Assembly (NCBI RefSeq): GCF_020165495.1
Contig: NZ_JAIUIE010000001.1
Coordinates: forward strand, 868,001-932,000
Origin: Mesorhizobium sp. BR1-1-16
GTDB lineage: Bacteria > Pseudomonadota > Alphaproteobacteria > Rhizobiales > Kaistiaceae
Direction of reading: 5' to 3'
Length of the DNA: 64,000 nt
Within the stretch, counting starts at the first letter, position 1. Each line of letters begins with the position of its first letter. The notes below the pieces were generated by a model. It was given only the letters and a program-made list of their open reading frames with translations, was not told where the DNA came from and searched no databases. A program made the translations under genes and the position numbers. Below are positions 44,377 through 53,729 of this stretch, one piece after another.

Positions 44377-45165
44377 CTAGCGGAAGCCAGCCTCGCCAGC
44401 CTTGTGCAGCGTTTCGCCCTTGATGGTGAGCGGACCGTTCGGGGCCTTGTCGGCGGGGGTGTTGGGGGCATTGGTGATGCCAGCCCAGGCGGGCGCGGGG
44501 TTGTTGGCCCACTTGACCGCGTTCTTCAGCACCTGCTTGACGTCGGTGTTGTAGTAGATCGGGTAGGTTTCATGGCCGGGCGAGAAATAGAAGATCTTGC
44601 CGCCGCCGCGCTGGTAAGTCAGGCCCGAGCGGAACACTTCGCCGCCTTCATACCAGGTGACGAACACCGTCTCCATCGGCTCGGGAACCGTGAAGGGCTC
44701 GCCATACATCTCGGTCTGCTCGATCTCGAAATAGTCCGAGAGACCCTGAGCGATCTGGTGATTGCGATTGATGACCCAGACCCGTTCCTTCTCGCCAGCC
44801 TCGCGCCACTTCAGCGAGCAGGGAGTGCCCATGAGCCGCTTGAAGATCTTCGAGAAATGGCCGGAATGCAGGACGAGGAGGCCCATGCCTTCCCAGACGC
44901 GATTGGCGACGCGCTCGACGATCTCGTCGGAGACCTCGCCATGCGCCTTGTGGCCCCACCAGATCAGCACGTCGGTCTTGGCGAGGCGCTCGACGGAAAG
45001 CCCGTGCTCGGGCTCCTGCAGCGTCGCGGTCGACGCTTCGATCATGGGGTCTTCGCCGAGACCCTTCGCGATCGTGGTGTGCATGCCTTCCGGATAGATT
45101 TTCCGGACCGTCTCGTTCTCCTGCTCGTGAACGTTCTCGCCCCAGACGACGACGCGGATCGTCAT
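44377..45165 (-). CDS. thuA: ThuA-like trehalose utilisation protein
   Basis: A 262-residue protein of the ThuA family, a class I glutamine amidotransferase-like fold that helps catabolise trehalose and related disaccharides, perhaps through 3-keto intermediates. The sequence starts [18 protein letters not shown] and has [31 protein letters not shown], the [19 protein letters not shown] block and [15 protein letters not shown]. The ATG at 45165 is chosen because AGGGAGA precedes it. It is first in an operon with a Gfo/Idh oxidoreductase, and a LacI-type palindrome sits just upstream, so sugar induction is likely. Confidence 0.88.
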   Translation of the reverse strand: MTIRVVVWGENVHEQENETVRKIYPEGMHTTIAKGLGEDPMIEASTATLQEPEHGLSVERLAKTDVLIWWGHKAHGEVSDEIVERVANRVWEGMGLLVLHSGHFSKIFKRLMGTPCSLKWREAGEKERVWVINRNHQIAQGLSDYFEIEQTEMYGEPFTVPEPMETVFVTWYEGGEVFRSGLTYQRGGGKIFYFSPGHETYPIYYNTDVKQVLKNAVKWANNPAPAWAGITNAPNTPADKAPNGPLTIKGETLHKAGEAGFR

Positions 45166-45268
45166 GATCTCATTCTCCCTTGAGGGTTCCTCGGTGACAC
45201 TTTCGACCCGCGGCACGGGCGCATTTCGGAGGCGACTCGAGATGGGCGCGGGGGGGCCGCTTGTGCCC

Positions 45269-45286
45269 ATCCAAAGCGCTTTGGAT
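45269..45286. promoter_or_regulatory. LacI/GalR-type operator of the thuA operon
   Basis: ATCCAAAGCGCTTTGGAT is a perfect 18-base palindrome with the central AAAGCGCTTT typical of LacI-family operators. It lies just downstream of a predicted start site for the minus-strand operon, where a bound repressor would block initiation. The repressor gene is not in this window next to it. Confidence 0.8.
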
Positions 45287-45299
45287 GATCAGCGGCTTA

Positions 45300-45327
45300 T
45301 CTATAGCGCGCCGTACGGTGGATACAA
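45300..45327 (-). promoter_or_regulatory. Predicted promoter of the thuA operon
   Basis: On the minus strand TTGTAT, a 16-base spacer and TATAGA make a plausible sigma-70 promoter. The start would be near 45293, so the palindrome at 45269-45286 would cover positions about +7 to +24. Confidence 0.5.
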
Positions 45328-45392
45328 TATGGTCTGGTGAGCGCCGATGCAGGCTTTTGCAAGGCTGGCGAAAAACCGGCTCGGTCGCCCGC

Positions 45393-45422
45393 TTGACGCG
45401 GCGGCGGCCATGTCTCTATATG
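45393..45422 (+). promoter_or_regulatory. Predicted promoter of tRNA-Val
   Basis: TTGACG (45393-45398), an 18-base spacer and TATATG (45417-45422) fit a sigma-70 promoter 30 bases before the tRNA. Confidence 0.55.
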
Positions 45423-45451
45423 CCGCCATCTCGTCGGCGCGTCCGGCGAAA

Positions 45452-45526
45452 GGGCGGTTAGCTCAGCGGGAGAGCATTCGCTTCACACGCGAAGGGTCAC
45501 TGGTTCAATCCCAGTACCGCCCACCA
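45452..45526 (+). tRNA. tRNA-Val (CAC)
   Basis: A 75-base cloverleaf: acceptor GGGCGGT with ACCGCCC, D-arm GCTC...GAGC, anticodon stem TTCGC/GCGAA around loop TTCACAC giving anticodon CAC, T-arm CTGGTTCAATCCCAG, discriminator A and an encoded CCA. Confidence 0.97.
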
Positions 45527-45533
45527 TTTCCAC

Positions 45534-46370
45534 CTATTCCCGATCCGGCAGCGTCTTCGCCTCTGCCCAGAGCGTTTCCATCTCGTCGAGGCTCGCTTCA
45601 CCGGGGCTGCGTCCGATTTCAAAGAGGCGCTGCTCGACATGGCCGAAACGTCGACGGAATTTCTCGTTGGTGCCGCGCAGCGCGGTGTCGGGATCGATAT
45701 CGAGATGGCGCGCGAGGTTGACGACGGCGAAGAGCAGATCGCCGACTTCGTCCTGCAGCCGCGCCGGGGCGTGCTCCGGTCTGGCGAGTTCCTCCTCGAC
45801 CTCCTCGATCTCCTCCCGCATCTTGGCGATCACGGCATTCGGGTCGTTCCAGTCGAACCCGACCGTCGATGCCTTCTTCTGCAGGGCGACCGCGCGCGCG
45901 AGCGGCGGCAGGCCGGCGGGAACCTGGCCGAGCAGCCCCGGCGCTGATTCGTCTGGCAAGCCGGCTGCGGCCCGGCGCTCGGCGCGCAGCCGCTTCTCCT
46001 CGGCCTTGATCTCATTCCAGAAGCCTTTGGCCGAGCCGGCGCTGCGCGCCTCGGCGCTGCCAAAGACATGCGGATGCCGGCGGATCATCTTGGACGTGAT
46101 GCTCTCGACGACGTCGCCAAACGCGAACGCGCCTTCCTCTTCGGCCAGGCGCGCGTGATAGACGACCTGCAGCAGCAGATCGCCAAGCTCCTCCTGCAGG
46201 TCGCCACGATCGCCACGCTCGATGGCGTCGGCAACTTCATAGGCCTCCTCGATCGTATAGGGCGCGATCGTCTCGAACGTCTGCTCGACATCCCAGGGAC
46301 AACCGCCGACCGGCGCGCGCAACGCCGCCATGATCTCGATAAGGCGGGCGATATCGCGCGAAGGCTGCAT
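45534..46370 (-). CDS. mazG: Nucleoside triphosphate pyrophosphohydrolase
   Basis: MazG hydrolyses all NTPs and dNTPs to the monophosphate and pyrophosphate, cleaning nucleotide pools. The 278-residue length is that of the two-domain form. The first MazG domain has LRAPVGGCPWDVEQTFETIAP split by Cys-Pro-Trp, YTIEEAYEVADAIERGD and ELGDLLLQVVYHARLAEEEG; the second has GFDWNDPNAVIAKMREEIEEVE and DEVGDLLFAVVNLARHL. The EExxE...ExxD metal sites are intact in both. The ATG at 46370 has AAGGA nearby. It converges with tRNA-Val. Confidence 0.96.
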   Translation of the reverse strand: MQPSRDIARLIEIMAALRAPVGGCPWDVEQTFETIAPYTIEEAYEVADAIERGDRGDLQEELGDLLLQVVYHARLAEEEGAFAFGDVVESITSKMIRRHPHVFGSAEARSAGSAKGFWNEIKAEEKRLRAERRAAAGLPDESAPGLLGQVPAGLPPLARAVALQKKASTVGFDWNDPNAVIAKMREEIEEVEEELARPEHAPARLQDEVGDLLFAVVNLARHLDIDPDTALRGTNEKFRRRFGHVEQRLFEIGRSPGEASLDEMETLWAEAKTLPDRE

Positions 46371-46591
46371 GGCTCGGTCCTTGGCAAGGTTTTCAGGAGG
46401 CGGAGCGTCCCGGCATCGGCCGCGCTCGTCAAGCCGGTGTAGAGCGACAACGAAATCAAAGACTGCCTCTTTTTTGGACGCTCTGCACAGGGATGGAACG
46501 CACGGCTCATGCTCCCGGGCCCGCTAAGGTGCATAGATGCGGCAAGCCGCGATCACCGGCGCGCAGGTCACAACGAGATCGAGGGCAGGAA

Positions 46592-48025
46592 ATGGCTTCC
46601 AGGACGACGGGGAAGATGTCGCTTCCCATGCTGACCGCCATGGTTGTCGGCTCGATGGTCGGCGCCGGCATCTTCAACCTGCCGGGCCGCTTCGGCACGG
46701 CGACAGGCCCGTTCGGCGCCATCATCGCCTGGGCGATCGCCGGCACTGGCATGTACATGCTGGCGCGGGTCTTCCAGGCCCTGGCCGAGAAGAAACCCGA
46801 AATCGATTCCGGCGTGTTCGCCTATGCCAAGGCTGGTTTCGGCGACTATATGGGCTTCCTGTCGGCCTTCGGATACTGGCTCGGCAGCTGCCTCGGCAAC
46901 GTCTTCTACTGGGTGCTCATCGGCTCGACGCTCGGGCGCTTCTTTCCCGAAATATTCGGCGACGGCAGCAGCCCGACCGCGATTATCGTCTCGCTGATCG
47001 GCATCTGGGCGTTTCATTTTATGATTCTGCGCGGGGTCGAGCAGGCCGCCTTCATCAACGGTGTCGTGACAGTCGCCAAGATCGTCCCGATCATCGTGGC
47101 GATCATCATCTTCATCTTCGTTTTCAACTACAGCCAGTTTTCCGAGAATTTCTTCGGCGGCATCGGCATGCCCGACAAGTCGCTGTTCCAGCAGGTGCGT
47201 GACACCATGCTGATCACCGTCTTCGTCTTCCTCGGCATCGAAGGTGCCAGCGTCTATTCGCGCTTCGCCAAGACGCGGGCCGATGTCGGTTCGGCCACTA
47301 TTCTCGGCTTTGTCGGTGTCATGGGGCTGATGGTCGCCGTCACGCTGCTGCCTTACGCAGCCATGCCACGCGCCACCATTGCGGGCGTCCAGCAGCCTTC
47401 GCTTGCCGGTGTGCTGGAAATCGTCGTCGGCCATTGGGGCGCGGTGTTCATCTCCATCGGCGTGCTCATTTCGGTGCTCGGCGCCTATCTCGCCTGGTCG
47501 CTGATCTGCGCTGAGGTTCTGTTCGCCGCCGCCAAGTCGCAGGACATGCCGCGGCTCTTCGCTGCCCAGAACGGCAACAAGGTGCCGGCCAATGCGCTCT
47601 GGTTGACCAATATCGTCGTGTCGCTGTTCGTGATCTCGACCTACTGGTCGCGCGACGCCTTCAACTTCATGCTCGACATGACGAGCGTGACGTCGCTGCT
47701 GCCCTATCTGCTGGTGGCCGGCTATGGCGTGCTCATCGCCCGGCGCGGCGAAGGCTATGAGACGACGCCGCTGGAGCGCCGCCGCGACCAGATCTTCGCG
47801 TCTATCGCTGTCGCCTACACGATCGTCATGTTCCTGGCGGCGGGTCTCAAATACGTACTGCTCGTCGCAGTCCTCTATGTGCCCGGCACCGTGCTCTATG
47901 TCTGGGCTCGGCGCGAGCAGAACGCTCGCCTGTTCTCATCGCCAGAACTCATCGCCTTCGCCGTCACGGCGCTCGCCGCCGTTGCCGGCGCTGTCGGTCT
48001 CGTGACCGGCGTCATCACGCCTTGA
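46592..48025 (+). CDS. arcD: Arginine/ornithine antiporter (ArcD-like APC permease)
   Basis: A 477-residue APC-superfamily transporter that exchanges external arginine for ornithine. About 12-13 helices are present, with [21 protein letters not shown] at residues 15-35, the family Gly-rich first helix, [18 protein letters not shown] in the middle, and [16 protein letters not shown]. The ATG at 46592 is chosen over an in-frame start at 46493, because GGGCAGGA lies before it and the basic extension looks unlike the family. The arcA gene follows 29 bases after the stop, so they form an arginine deiminase operon. Confidence 0.88.
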   Translation: MASRTTGKMSLPMLTAMVVGSMVGAGIFNLPGRFGTATGPFGAIIAWAIAGTGMYMLARVFQALAEKKPEIDSGVFAYAKAGFGDYMGFLSAFGYWLGSCLGNVFYWVLIGSTLGRFFPEIFGDGSSPTAIIVSLIGIWAFHFMILRGVEQAAFINGVVTVAKIVPIIVAIIIFIFVFNYSQFSENFFGGIGMPDKSLFQQVRDTMLITVFVFLGIEGASVYSRFAKTRADVGSATILGFVGVMGLMVAVTLLPYAAMPRATIAGVQQPSLAGVLEIVVGHWGAVFISIGVLISVLGAYLAWSLICAEVLFAAAKSQDMPRLFAAQNGNKVPANALWLTNIVVSLFVISTYWSRDAFNFMLDMTSVTSLLPYLLVAGYGVLIARRGEGYETTPLERRRDQIFASIAVAYTIVMFLAAGLKYVLLVAVLYVPGTVLYVWARREQNARLFSSPELIAFAVTALAAVAGAVGLVTGVITP

Positions 48026-48054
48026 CATCAACGCCGTACAGAAGGGTCGAAACC

Positions 48055-49308
48055 ATGGCCGAAACCGCGACACCCACCCCGTTCGGGGTTCATTCCGAAG
48101 TCGGTCAGCTCCGCAAGGTCATGGTCTGCGCGCCGGGGCGGGCCCATCAGCGCCTGACGCCCAGCAATTGTGACGAACTGCTGTTCGACGACGTCCTCTG
48201 GGTCGACAATGCCAAGCGGGACCACTTCGATTTCGTCAACAAGATGCGCGACCGCGGCATCGATGTCGTCGAAATGCACAATCTGCTGACCGAAACCGTC
48301 GCAATTCCTGAAGCGAAGGCGTGGATCCTCGACAACCAGATCATCCCCAACCAGGTCGGTCTCGGCCTCGTCGACGAGATCCGGAGCTATCTGGAAGGTT
48401 TGCCGCATCGTGAACTTGCCGAAACGCTGATCGGCGGGCTTTCGACGGAAGAGTTTCCGGATATCCATGGCGGCGAGATGCTGAAGCTGGTTCGCGAGGC
48501 GGCCGGGGTCACCGAATATCTGCTGCCGCCGCTGCCGAACACGCTCTACACCCGCGACACGACCTGCTGGATCTATGGCGGCGTCACCATCAATTCCCTG
48601 TTCTGGAAGGCGCGCCACGAGGAGCCGATCCTCGCCGCGGCTATCTATCGCTTCCATCCCGATTTTGCCGGCCGCGTGAAGGTCTGGTGGGGCGATCCGA
48701 CTGCGGATTGGGGCATGGCCACCTTTGAGGGCGGCGACGTCATGCCAATCGGCAAGGGCAATGTGCTGATCGGCATGAGCGAGCGCACCTCCCGCCAGGC
48801 GATCAGCCAGGTCGCCGAGCGGCTGTTCGCGGAAGGGGGCGCCGAGCGTGTCATCGTCGCGGCCATGCCCAAGCTTCGGGCGGCGATGCATCTCGACACC
48901 GTGTTCACCTTCGCGGATCGCGACTGCGTCCTGTCCTATCCGGACATCGTCGATGGCATCCAGGCCTTCTCCTACCGGCCAGATGGCAATGGCGGCCTCG
49001 AACTGCACAAGGACAAGGGCACGTTCATCGAAACCGTGCGCGATGCGCTTGGCCTCAAGAAGATGCGGGTCGTCGAGACGGGCGGCAACGCCTATATGCG
49101 CGAGCGCACACAATGGGACTCCGGCGCCAACCTTGTCTGCGCCGCGCCGGGCGTCGTCTACGCCTATGACCGCAACACCTATACCAACACGCTGCTGCGC
49201 AAGGCCGGCATCGAGGTCATCACAATCACCGGCGCCGAACTCGGCCGCGGTCGCGGCGGCGGTCATTGCATGACCTGCCCGATCATTCGCGACGCAGTCG
49301 ACTACTGA
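48055..49308 (+). CDS. arcA: Arginine deiminase
   Basis: Hydrolyses arginine to citrulline and ammonia, the first step of the ADI pathway, which makes ATP and raises pH. The 417 residues show the signature regions: [72 protein letters not shown] and the catalytic Cys in [16 protein letters not shown]. The ATG at 48055 suits the family start. It is co-directional with arcD. arcB and arcC do not follow; the next gene is an alpha/beta hydrolase. Confidence 0.96.
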   Translation: MAETATPTPFGVHSEVGQLRKVMVCAPGRAHQRLTPSNCDELLFDDVLWVDNAKRDHFDFVNKMRDRGIDVVEMHNLLTETVAIPEAKAWILDNQIIPNQVGLGLVDEIRSYLEGLPHRELAETLIGGLSTEEFPDIHGGEMLKLVREAAGVTEYLLPPLPNTLYTRDTTCWIYGGVTINSLFWKARHEEPILAAAIYRFHPDFAGRVKVWWGDPTADWGMATFEGGDVMPIGKGNVLIGMSERTSRQAISQVAERLFAEGGAERVIVAAMPKLRAAMHLDTVFTFADRDCVLSYPDIVDGIQAFSYRPDGNGGLELHKDKGTFIETVRDALGLKKMRVVETGGNAYMRERTQWDSGANLVCAAPGVVYAYDRNTYTNTLLRKAGIEVITITGAELGRGRGGGHCMTCPIIRDAVDY

Positions 49309-49333
49309 CCGGGACCCTGTCCTGGGGGCAGGA

Positions 49334-49378
49334 CGGATCGTGCGGCCGTCGCGATGCCGCGACTGGCCGCACGATCCG
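49334..49378. repeat. Long, near-perfect 20-bp hairpin after arcA
   Basis: CGGATCGTGCGGCCGTCGCG pairs with its near complement (outer 14 bp perfect, inner GTCGCG with CGCGAC), with only a one-base bulge and an ATGC loop. There is no T-run, so it is not a plain intrinsic terminator. Just before it, GTCCTG and CAGGAC make another small hairpin. Confidence 0.65.
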
Positions 49379-49455
49379 ATGGGAACGCCGATGCGCGACG
49401 GCGATGCAGGACTCGGCTAGAACCTTGAAAGGTTCAGGACCGCGCGGGGATTTCG

Positions 49456-51063
49456 ATGCATCGCTGGTTTGGCAGGCAGCTGAGGCGCCTGGTGCTTCTC
49501 GTCATCGTCGTCGTCGTGTCGCTGCTCGGCGGCCGCATCTATCTGGCCGAGAGCGGCCCGCCGCTCGAGCCATGGCACACCTATGTGCCGAAGGAGATGT
49601 CGGACGAGGCGATGGAGCGCGCCAGCTTCGCTGACTATCAAAAGGCCGAGAACGCCATCTTCGCCGACATCCGCCGCCATGTGACGGATAAGCTCGATGC
49701 TGCCGAGCGCGTGCCTTTCAACCGCTACTTTGCCGGTAGCCCGGTCAATCCGGAGCGCTTTGCGACAGACTGGAACCGTTCGTTCGAATTGATGCCGCAG
49801 GGCACGCCTGTCGGCGCCGCGGTGTTCCTGCATGGACTGACGGATTCGCCCTATAGTCTCCGTCACCTCGCCGAACTCTACCGGGACCGCGGCTTCGTCG
49901 CGATCGGCATCCGCTTGCCGGGTCATGGCACGGTGCCGGGCGGCTTGACGGCGGTAGCGTGGCGGGACTGGATGGCGGCCGTGCGGCTTGCAATGCGCGA
50001 GGCACGGCTGAAGGCCGGGCCGGACGCGCCGATCCATATCGTCGGCTATTCGAATGGCGGCGCGCTGGCGCTGCTCTATGCGCTCGACGCGCAGGAGGAC
50101 GAGAGCCTCGCGCGGCCCGCACGCATCGTGTTGATGTCGCCGATGATCGGCGTCACGCGGTTTGCCCGTTTTTCAGGCCTGGCCGGACTACCCGCGCTGC
50201 TGCCAGCCTTCGCCAAGACGGCCTGGCTCGATCTCCTGCCCGAGTTCAATCCGTTCAAATACAACTCCTTCCCGGTCAATGCCGCGCGCCAATCCTATGC
50301 ACTGACCATGGCAGTGCAGGACCGGATCACGCGCCTGGCTCAGGAGGGCAAGCTCGGCGGCCTCGCGCCGGTGCTGACCTTCCAGTCTGTGCTCGATGCC
50401 ACCGTGAGCGTCCAGGCCGTCGTCAATGCGCTCTATGGCAATTTGCCGGACAATGGCAGCGAACTCGTGCTGTTCGACATCAACCGCCACACCGAACTCA
50501 GCCTGTTGTTTCGCACCCGCGCCGAAGAACTTCTGCCGAGCCTCGTGACACCAGCGCCGCGAAACTACCGGCTGACGGTGCTCGGCAACCGCGATCCGAC
50601 CACCGATGACGTCGTTGCTCGCAGTACGCCGGCCGGATCGACGAACGAGACTGTTCAGCCGCTGGGGCTCACTTATGCCCCCGACGTCTATTCGCTGTCG
50701 CATGTCGCCGTGCCATTCCCGCCGGAAGATGGCCTCTATGGCAATCATCCCGATCCTGCCGACGACTTCGGCATCCATCTCGGCACGATTGCCGCCCATG
50801 GCGAACGGAGCGCGCTGATCGTCAGCCTCGACTGGCTGCTCCGGATGTCGTGGAACCCGTTCTTTCCCTTCGTGCGCGAGCGCGTGCTGGCTGGCTTGCC
50901 CGGCGGCGACGCTGCGGCAAGCATCGTCCCGTCCGCGTCGGCGCCAGCGCCGTCTCCGATCACTGCGCCGCCGCCGGCTCAGCAAGTGCCAGCTCCGCAA
51001 GTGCCTGCGCCGAACACGCCGGCCCTCGAAGGATTGGCCGCTCCGGAGCCGGCGACTCCCTGA
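49456..51063 (+). CDS. Membrane-anchored alpha/beta hydrolase
   Basis: A 535-residue protein with one N-terminal transmembrane segment (about residues 10-28) and a periplasmic alpha/beta-hydrolase fold. HGLTDSPYSLRHLAELYRD and RLPGHGTVPGG form the oxyanion region, VGYSNGGALALLYALDA gives the nucleophile motif G-Y-S-N-G (Ser), and the Asp/His pair is likely in HTELS and NHPDPADDFG. The last 60 residues are Pro/Ala-rich (APAPSPITAPPPAQQVPAP), a disordered tail. Substrate unknown. It follows arcA, separated by the long hairpin. This could be a lipase/esterase of surface lipids. Confidence 0.82.
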   Translation: MHRWFGRQLRRLVLLVIVVVVSLLGGRIYLAESGPPLEPWHTYVPKEMSDEAMERASFADYQKAENAIFADIRRHVTDKLDAAERVPFNRYFAGSPVNPERFATDWNRSFELMPQGTPVGAAVFLHGLTDSPYSLRHLAELYRDRGFVAIGIRLPGHGTVPGGLTAVAWRDWMAAVRLAMREARLKAGPDAPIHIVGYSNGGALALLYALDAQEDESLARPARIVLMSPMIGVTRFARFSGLAGLPALLPAFAKTAWLDLLPEFNPFKYNSFPVNAARQSYALTMAVQDRITRLAQEGKLGGLAPVLTFQSVLDATVSVQAVVNALYGNLPDNGSELVLFDINRHTELSLLFRTRAEELLPSLVTPAPRNYRLTVLGNRDPTTDDVVARSTPAGSTNETVQPLGLTYAPDVYSLSHVAVPFPPEDGLYGNHPDPADDFGIHLGTIAAHGERSALIVSLDWLLRMSWNPFFPFVRERVLAGLPGGDAAASIVPSASAPAPSPITAPPPAQQVPAPQVPAPNTPALEGLAAPEPATP

Positions 51064-51076
51064 CGGGTTGGTGACG

Positions 51077-52543
51077 CTAGAAAGAGCCGAACACCGAACC
51101 GAGAATGATCACGGCGACCAGCGCCAGGATGGCGCCGACGATCGCCACCATGACGATGTCGCGATAGCTCTGCCTGGGTGTGGCGCCGCAGACCGCCAGC
51201 AGCGTCACGACGGCGCCGCTATGCGGCAGACTGTCGAGCGTGCCGGCGCTCATGACCGCAACGCGGTGCAACAGCGCCGGGTCCATGCCGATTTCGGCGG
51301 CGAGCTTCATATAGGTGCTGCCGAGGGCATCAAGCGCGATGGTGAGCCCGCCCGAGGCAGAACCGGTGAGCGCCGCGAGTATGTTGGTCGCGACCGCGAG
51401 CGAGACCAGCGGCCCGCCGCCGATCGACAGCACCCAGTCGCGGACGAGCGCGAAGGCCGGCAGAGCGGCCACGACGGCGCCGAAGCCGACGAGGCTGGCG
51501 ACCCCCATGATCGGCAGCACGGCGGCGTTCGCGCCGGCATCCATGGTGTCGCGCAGCTTGGGCAGCCGTTGCCAGTTGAGCGCCACGCTCGCGACGATCG
51601 CAACCGCGAGGGCGACAGCCACGGACCAGACGCCACTGACCGAGGCCAGCGAGATGCCGCCCCAGCGCGGCTCGGCCAGGAAGGCGAAGTCGAGCCGCGG
51701 CAGGACGAAGAAGGACATCACCAGATTGACGATGATGACGAGCACCAGCGGCAGCGCCGCAATGGCGATCGGTGGATGCGCCGCGCTCTGGAAGCCATGC
51801 CTGATCTCGGCGGGGTCGAACTCGCGGGTCGTCGTGGCGCGCTCCCGCAGCGTCGTGTCATCAAGCGCGGCCGGAGCCGACAGGCCACTCCCGTCGCCGA
51901 AACCTTCGCCCTTGCGCCGTGCCCCTGCTTCCTGGCGGGCGAGCCACCACAGGCCGAAGCCGAGCATGATCGCCGAAGCAATGATGCCGAGGCCAGGCGC
52001 TGCGAACGGCGTCGTGCCGAAGAAGGGCATCGGGATGGCGTTCTGGATCGCCGGCGTGCCCGGCAGGGCCATCATCGTGAAGGTGAATGTGCCGAGCGCG
52101 ATCGCGGGCGCCATCAGCCGGCGCGGGATATCGGCCGAGCGGAACAGCGCCTCGGCCATCGGCGCGATGACAAAGAGCGCGACGAAGAGGCTGACGCCGC
52201 CATAGGTGACGATCGCGCCGGCCAGGACCACCGCGAGAATCGCCCGCTTGGTGCCGAGCTTCTCGGTCATGAACTCGGCAATCGAGGCCACCGCCCCGCT
52301 GTCCTCCATCAGCTTGCCGAACAGGGCGCCGAGCAGGAACAGCGGGAAGAACTGGCCGATGAAAGTGGCCGCGCTGCCCATGAAGGTCTGCGTCCAGTGC
52401 GCGAGCAGCGGCTCGCCCGACAGCAGCGCCGCGATCAGCGCAGCGACCGGCGCGAGCAAGAGGACACTCCAGCCGCGATAGGCGAGGGCGATGAGGAGGC
52501 CGAGGCCGAGCAGGATGCCGAGAAGACCTGTGGCAAGACCCAT
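51077..52543 (-). CDS. GntP family permease
   Basis: A 488-residue inner-membrane carrier of the GntP/gluconate:H+ symporter family. About 12-14 helices are seen with family segments FFPLFLLGALFGKLMEDSGA, MTEKLGTKRAILAVVLAGAIV, LGTFTFTMMALPGTPAIQN and NILAALTGSASGGLTIALDA. GntP members import gluconate, fructuronate, D-serine or short hydroxy acids. The ATG at 52543 stands one base after the stop of the upstream patatin gene, indicating coupled translation; an earlier in-frame start at 52603 would overlap that gene. A link to hydroxybutyrate metabolism is possible but not shown. Confidence 0.88.
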   Translation of the reverse strand: MGLATGLLGILLGLGLLIALAYRGWSVLLLAPVAALIAALLSGEPLLAHWTQTFMGSAATFIGQFFPLFLLGALFGKLMEDSGAVASIAEFMTEKLGTKRAILAVVLAGAIVTYGGVSLFVALFVIAPMAEALFRSADIPRRLMAPAIALGTFTFTMMALPGTPAIQNAIPMPFFGTTPFAAPGLGIIASAIMLGFGLWWLARQEAGARRKGEGFGDGSGLSAPAALDDTTLRERATTTREFDPAEIRHGFQSAAHPPIAIAALPLVLVIIVNLVMSFFVLPRLDFAFLAEPRWGGISLASVSGVWSVAVALAVAIVASVALNWQRLPKLRDTMDAGANAAVLPIMGVASLVGFGAVVAALPAFALVRDWVLSIGGGPLVSLAVATNILAALTGSASGGLTIALDALGSTYMKLAAEIGMDPALLHRVAVMSAGTLDSLPHSGAVVTLLAVCGATPRQSYRDIVMVAIVGAILALVAVIILGSVFGSF

Positions 52544-52544
52544 G

Positions 52545-53582
52545 TCACACCCCCTCCAGCAGGCGATCGAGATCGAGCGTCGAACGTTGGCCGATATCGT
52601 CACCGTTCAGTGCCAGGAATTCGGAGGCGGCCTTGCGGCCCTCGTCGCGCAGCATCGTCAGGAACGGCCATTCGGCGTTGAGCTTCGAGGAAGCGCCGAG
52701 CGATGCCATAACATCATTTCGGACCATGTGGATGCGCATCCGCGCCCAGCGCGCGCCCTCGGTATTGCCCGGATCCGCGACCTGGCGCAGCAGCGCGACC
52801 ATGCGGAGTTCCTTCAGCAACACGCTGTTGAACGACACCTCGTTCAGCCGGTTGAGGATGTCGGCAGCCGAACGCGGCGTGCCCGGCCGTTCGACCGGAT
52901 TGACCGGAATGAGGATTGTGTCGTCGGATTCGAGGTCGCGCACCAGCGGCGTGATGGTTGGATTGCCGGAATAACCGCCGTCCCAATAGCTCTCGCCATC
53001 GATCTCGACCGCCTGGAACAGCGTCGGCAGGCAGGCCGAGGCGAGCAGGACGTCCGCCGTGATCTCGCCGTTGCGGAAGACGCGGCCCCTGCCGGTGCGC
53101 ACATTCGTCGCCGTGACGAAGAGCTGGATCTCGGAGCTCTTCAGCGCCTCGAAATCGATCGCTTCGTCGAGGATTGTGCGCAGCGGGTTGCGCCCCGTCG
53201 GGTTGAGATCATAGGGCGAAAACAGCCGGGACATCATGTCCATCGCCACGAATACCGGCGATGTATCGAGTGTCCATCGTCCCAGCAGGACATCGAGGGG
53301 GCCGCGCTGGAACGGGCTGAACTGCGCCGCGTTGGCGACCTGGCGCCAGTAGGCTTCGAGCGCAGCCCTGGCGCCGTCGGCACCGCCTTTCACGAAGCCA
53401 GACGCCATCACGGCGGCGTTCATGGCGCCAGCCGATGTCCCGGAGATTCCGTCGATGCGGAAGCGCCGTTCTTCCAGGAGACGGTCCAGCACCCCCCACG
53501 TAAAGGCGCCATGCGAGCCACCACCCTGCAGGGCCAGGTCGATCAGAATTGGTGGGTTATTCATCGACACATGGTTGTTCAT
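52545..53582 (-). CDS. Patatin-like phospholipase
   Basis: A 345-residue lipid acyl hydrolase. The patatin catalytic parts are all present: oxyanion loop ALQGGGSHGAFTWGVLDRL, nucleophile elbow DGISGTSAGAMNA and the catalytic Asp in YWDGGYSGNP. No signal peptide or membrane helix, so cytoplasmic. The ATG at 53582 (MNNHVSMNN) is chosen; another ATG at 53564 and a TTG at 53606 are possible. It is first in an operon with the GntP permease and divergent from an AraC regulator. Patatin-like enzymes in alphaproteobacteria can be linked to polyhydroxybutyrate granules; this is only inference here. Confidence 0.9.
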   Translation of the reverse strand: MNNHVSMNNPPILIDLALQGGGSHGAFTWGVLDRLLEERRFRIDGISGTSAGAMNAAVMASGFVKGGADGARAALEAYWRQVANAAQFSPFQRGPLDVLLGRWTLDTSPVFVAMDMMSRLFSPYDLNPTGRNPLRTILDEAIDFEALKSSEIQLFVTATNVRTGRGRVFRNGEITADVLLASACLPTLFQAVEIDGESYWDGGYSGNPTITPLVRDLESDDTILIPVNPVERPGTPRSAADILNRLNEVSFNSVLLKELRMVALLRQVADPGNTEGARWARMRIHMVRNDVMASLGASSKLNAEWPFLTMLRDEGRKAASEFLALNGDDIGQRSTLDLDRLLEGV

Positions 53583-53729
53583 GGCAATCAAACCCCTGTT
53601 GATCAAACCGGCGCATGGCGATCATCACAGCTTGTTGCACTGCGACATGACGCTTTCGCGCATGGCTGCCTGTCGTTTGACGACAGCCTGGCGTAGAATT
53701 GGCGGGCAAACGCTTGGGGGAGCGAGACC

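Noticed and set aside
53590-53605. TTGATCAA near the patatin start as an FNR site
   Set aside because: The half-sites touch with no four-base spacer, so it does not match the FNR/FixK consensus.
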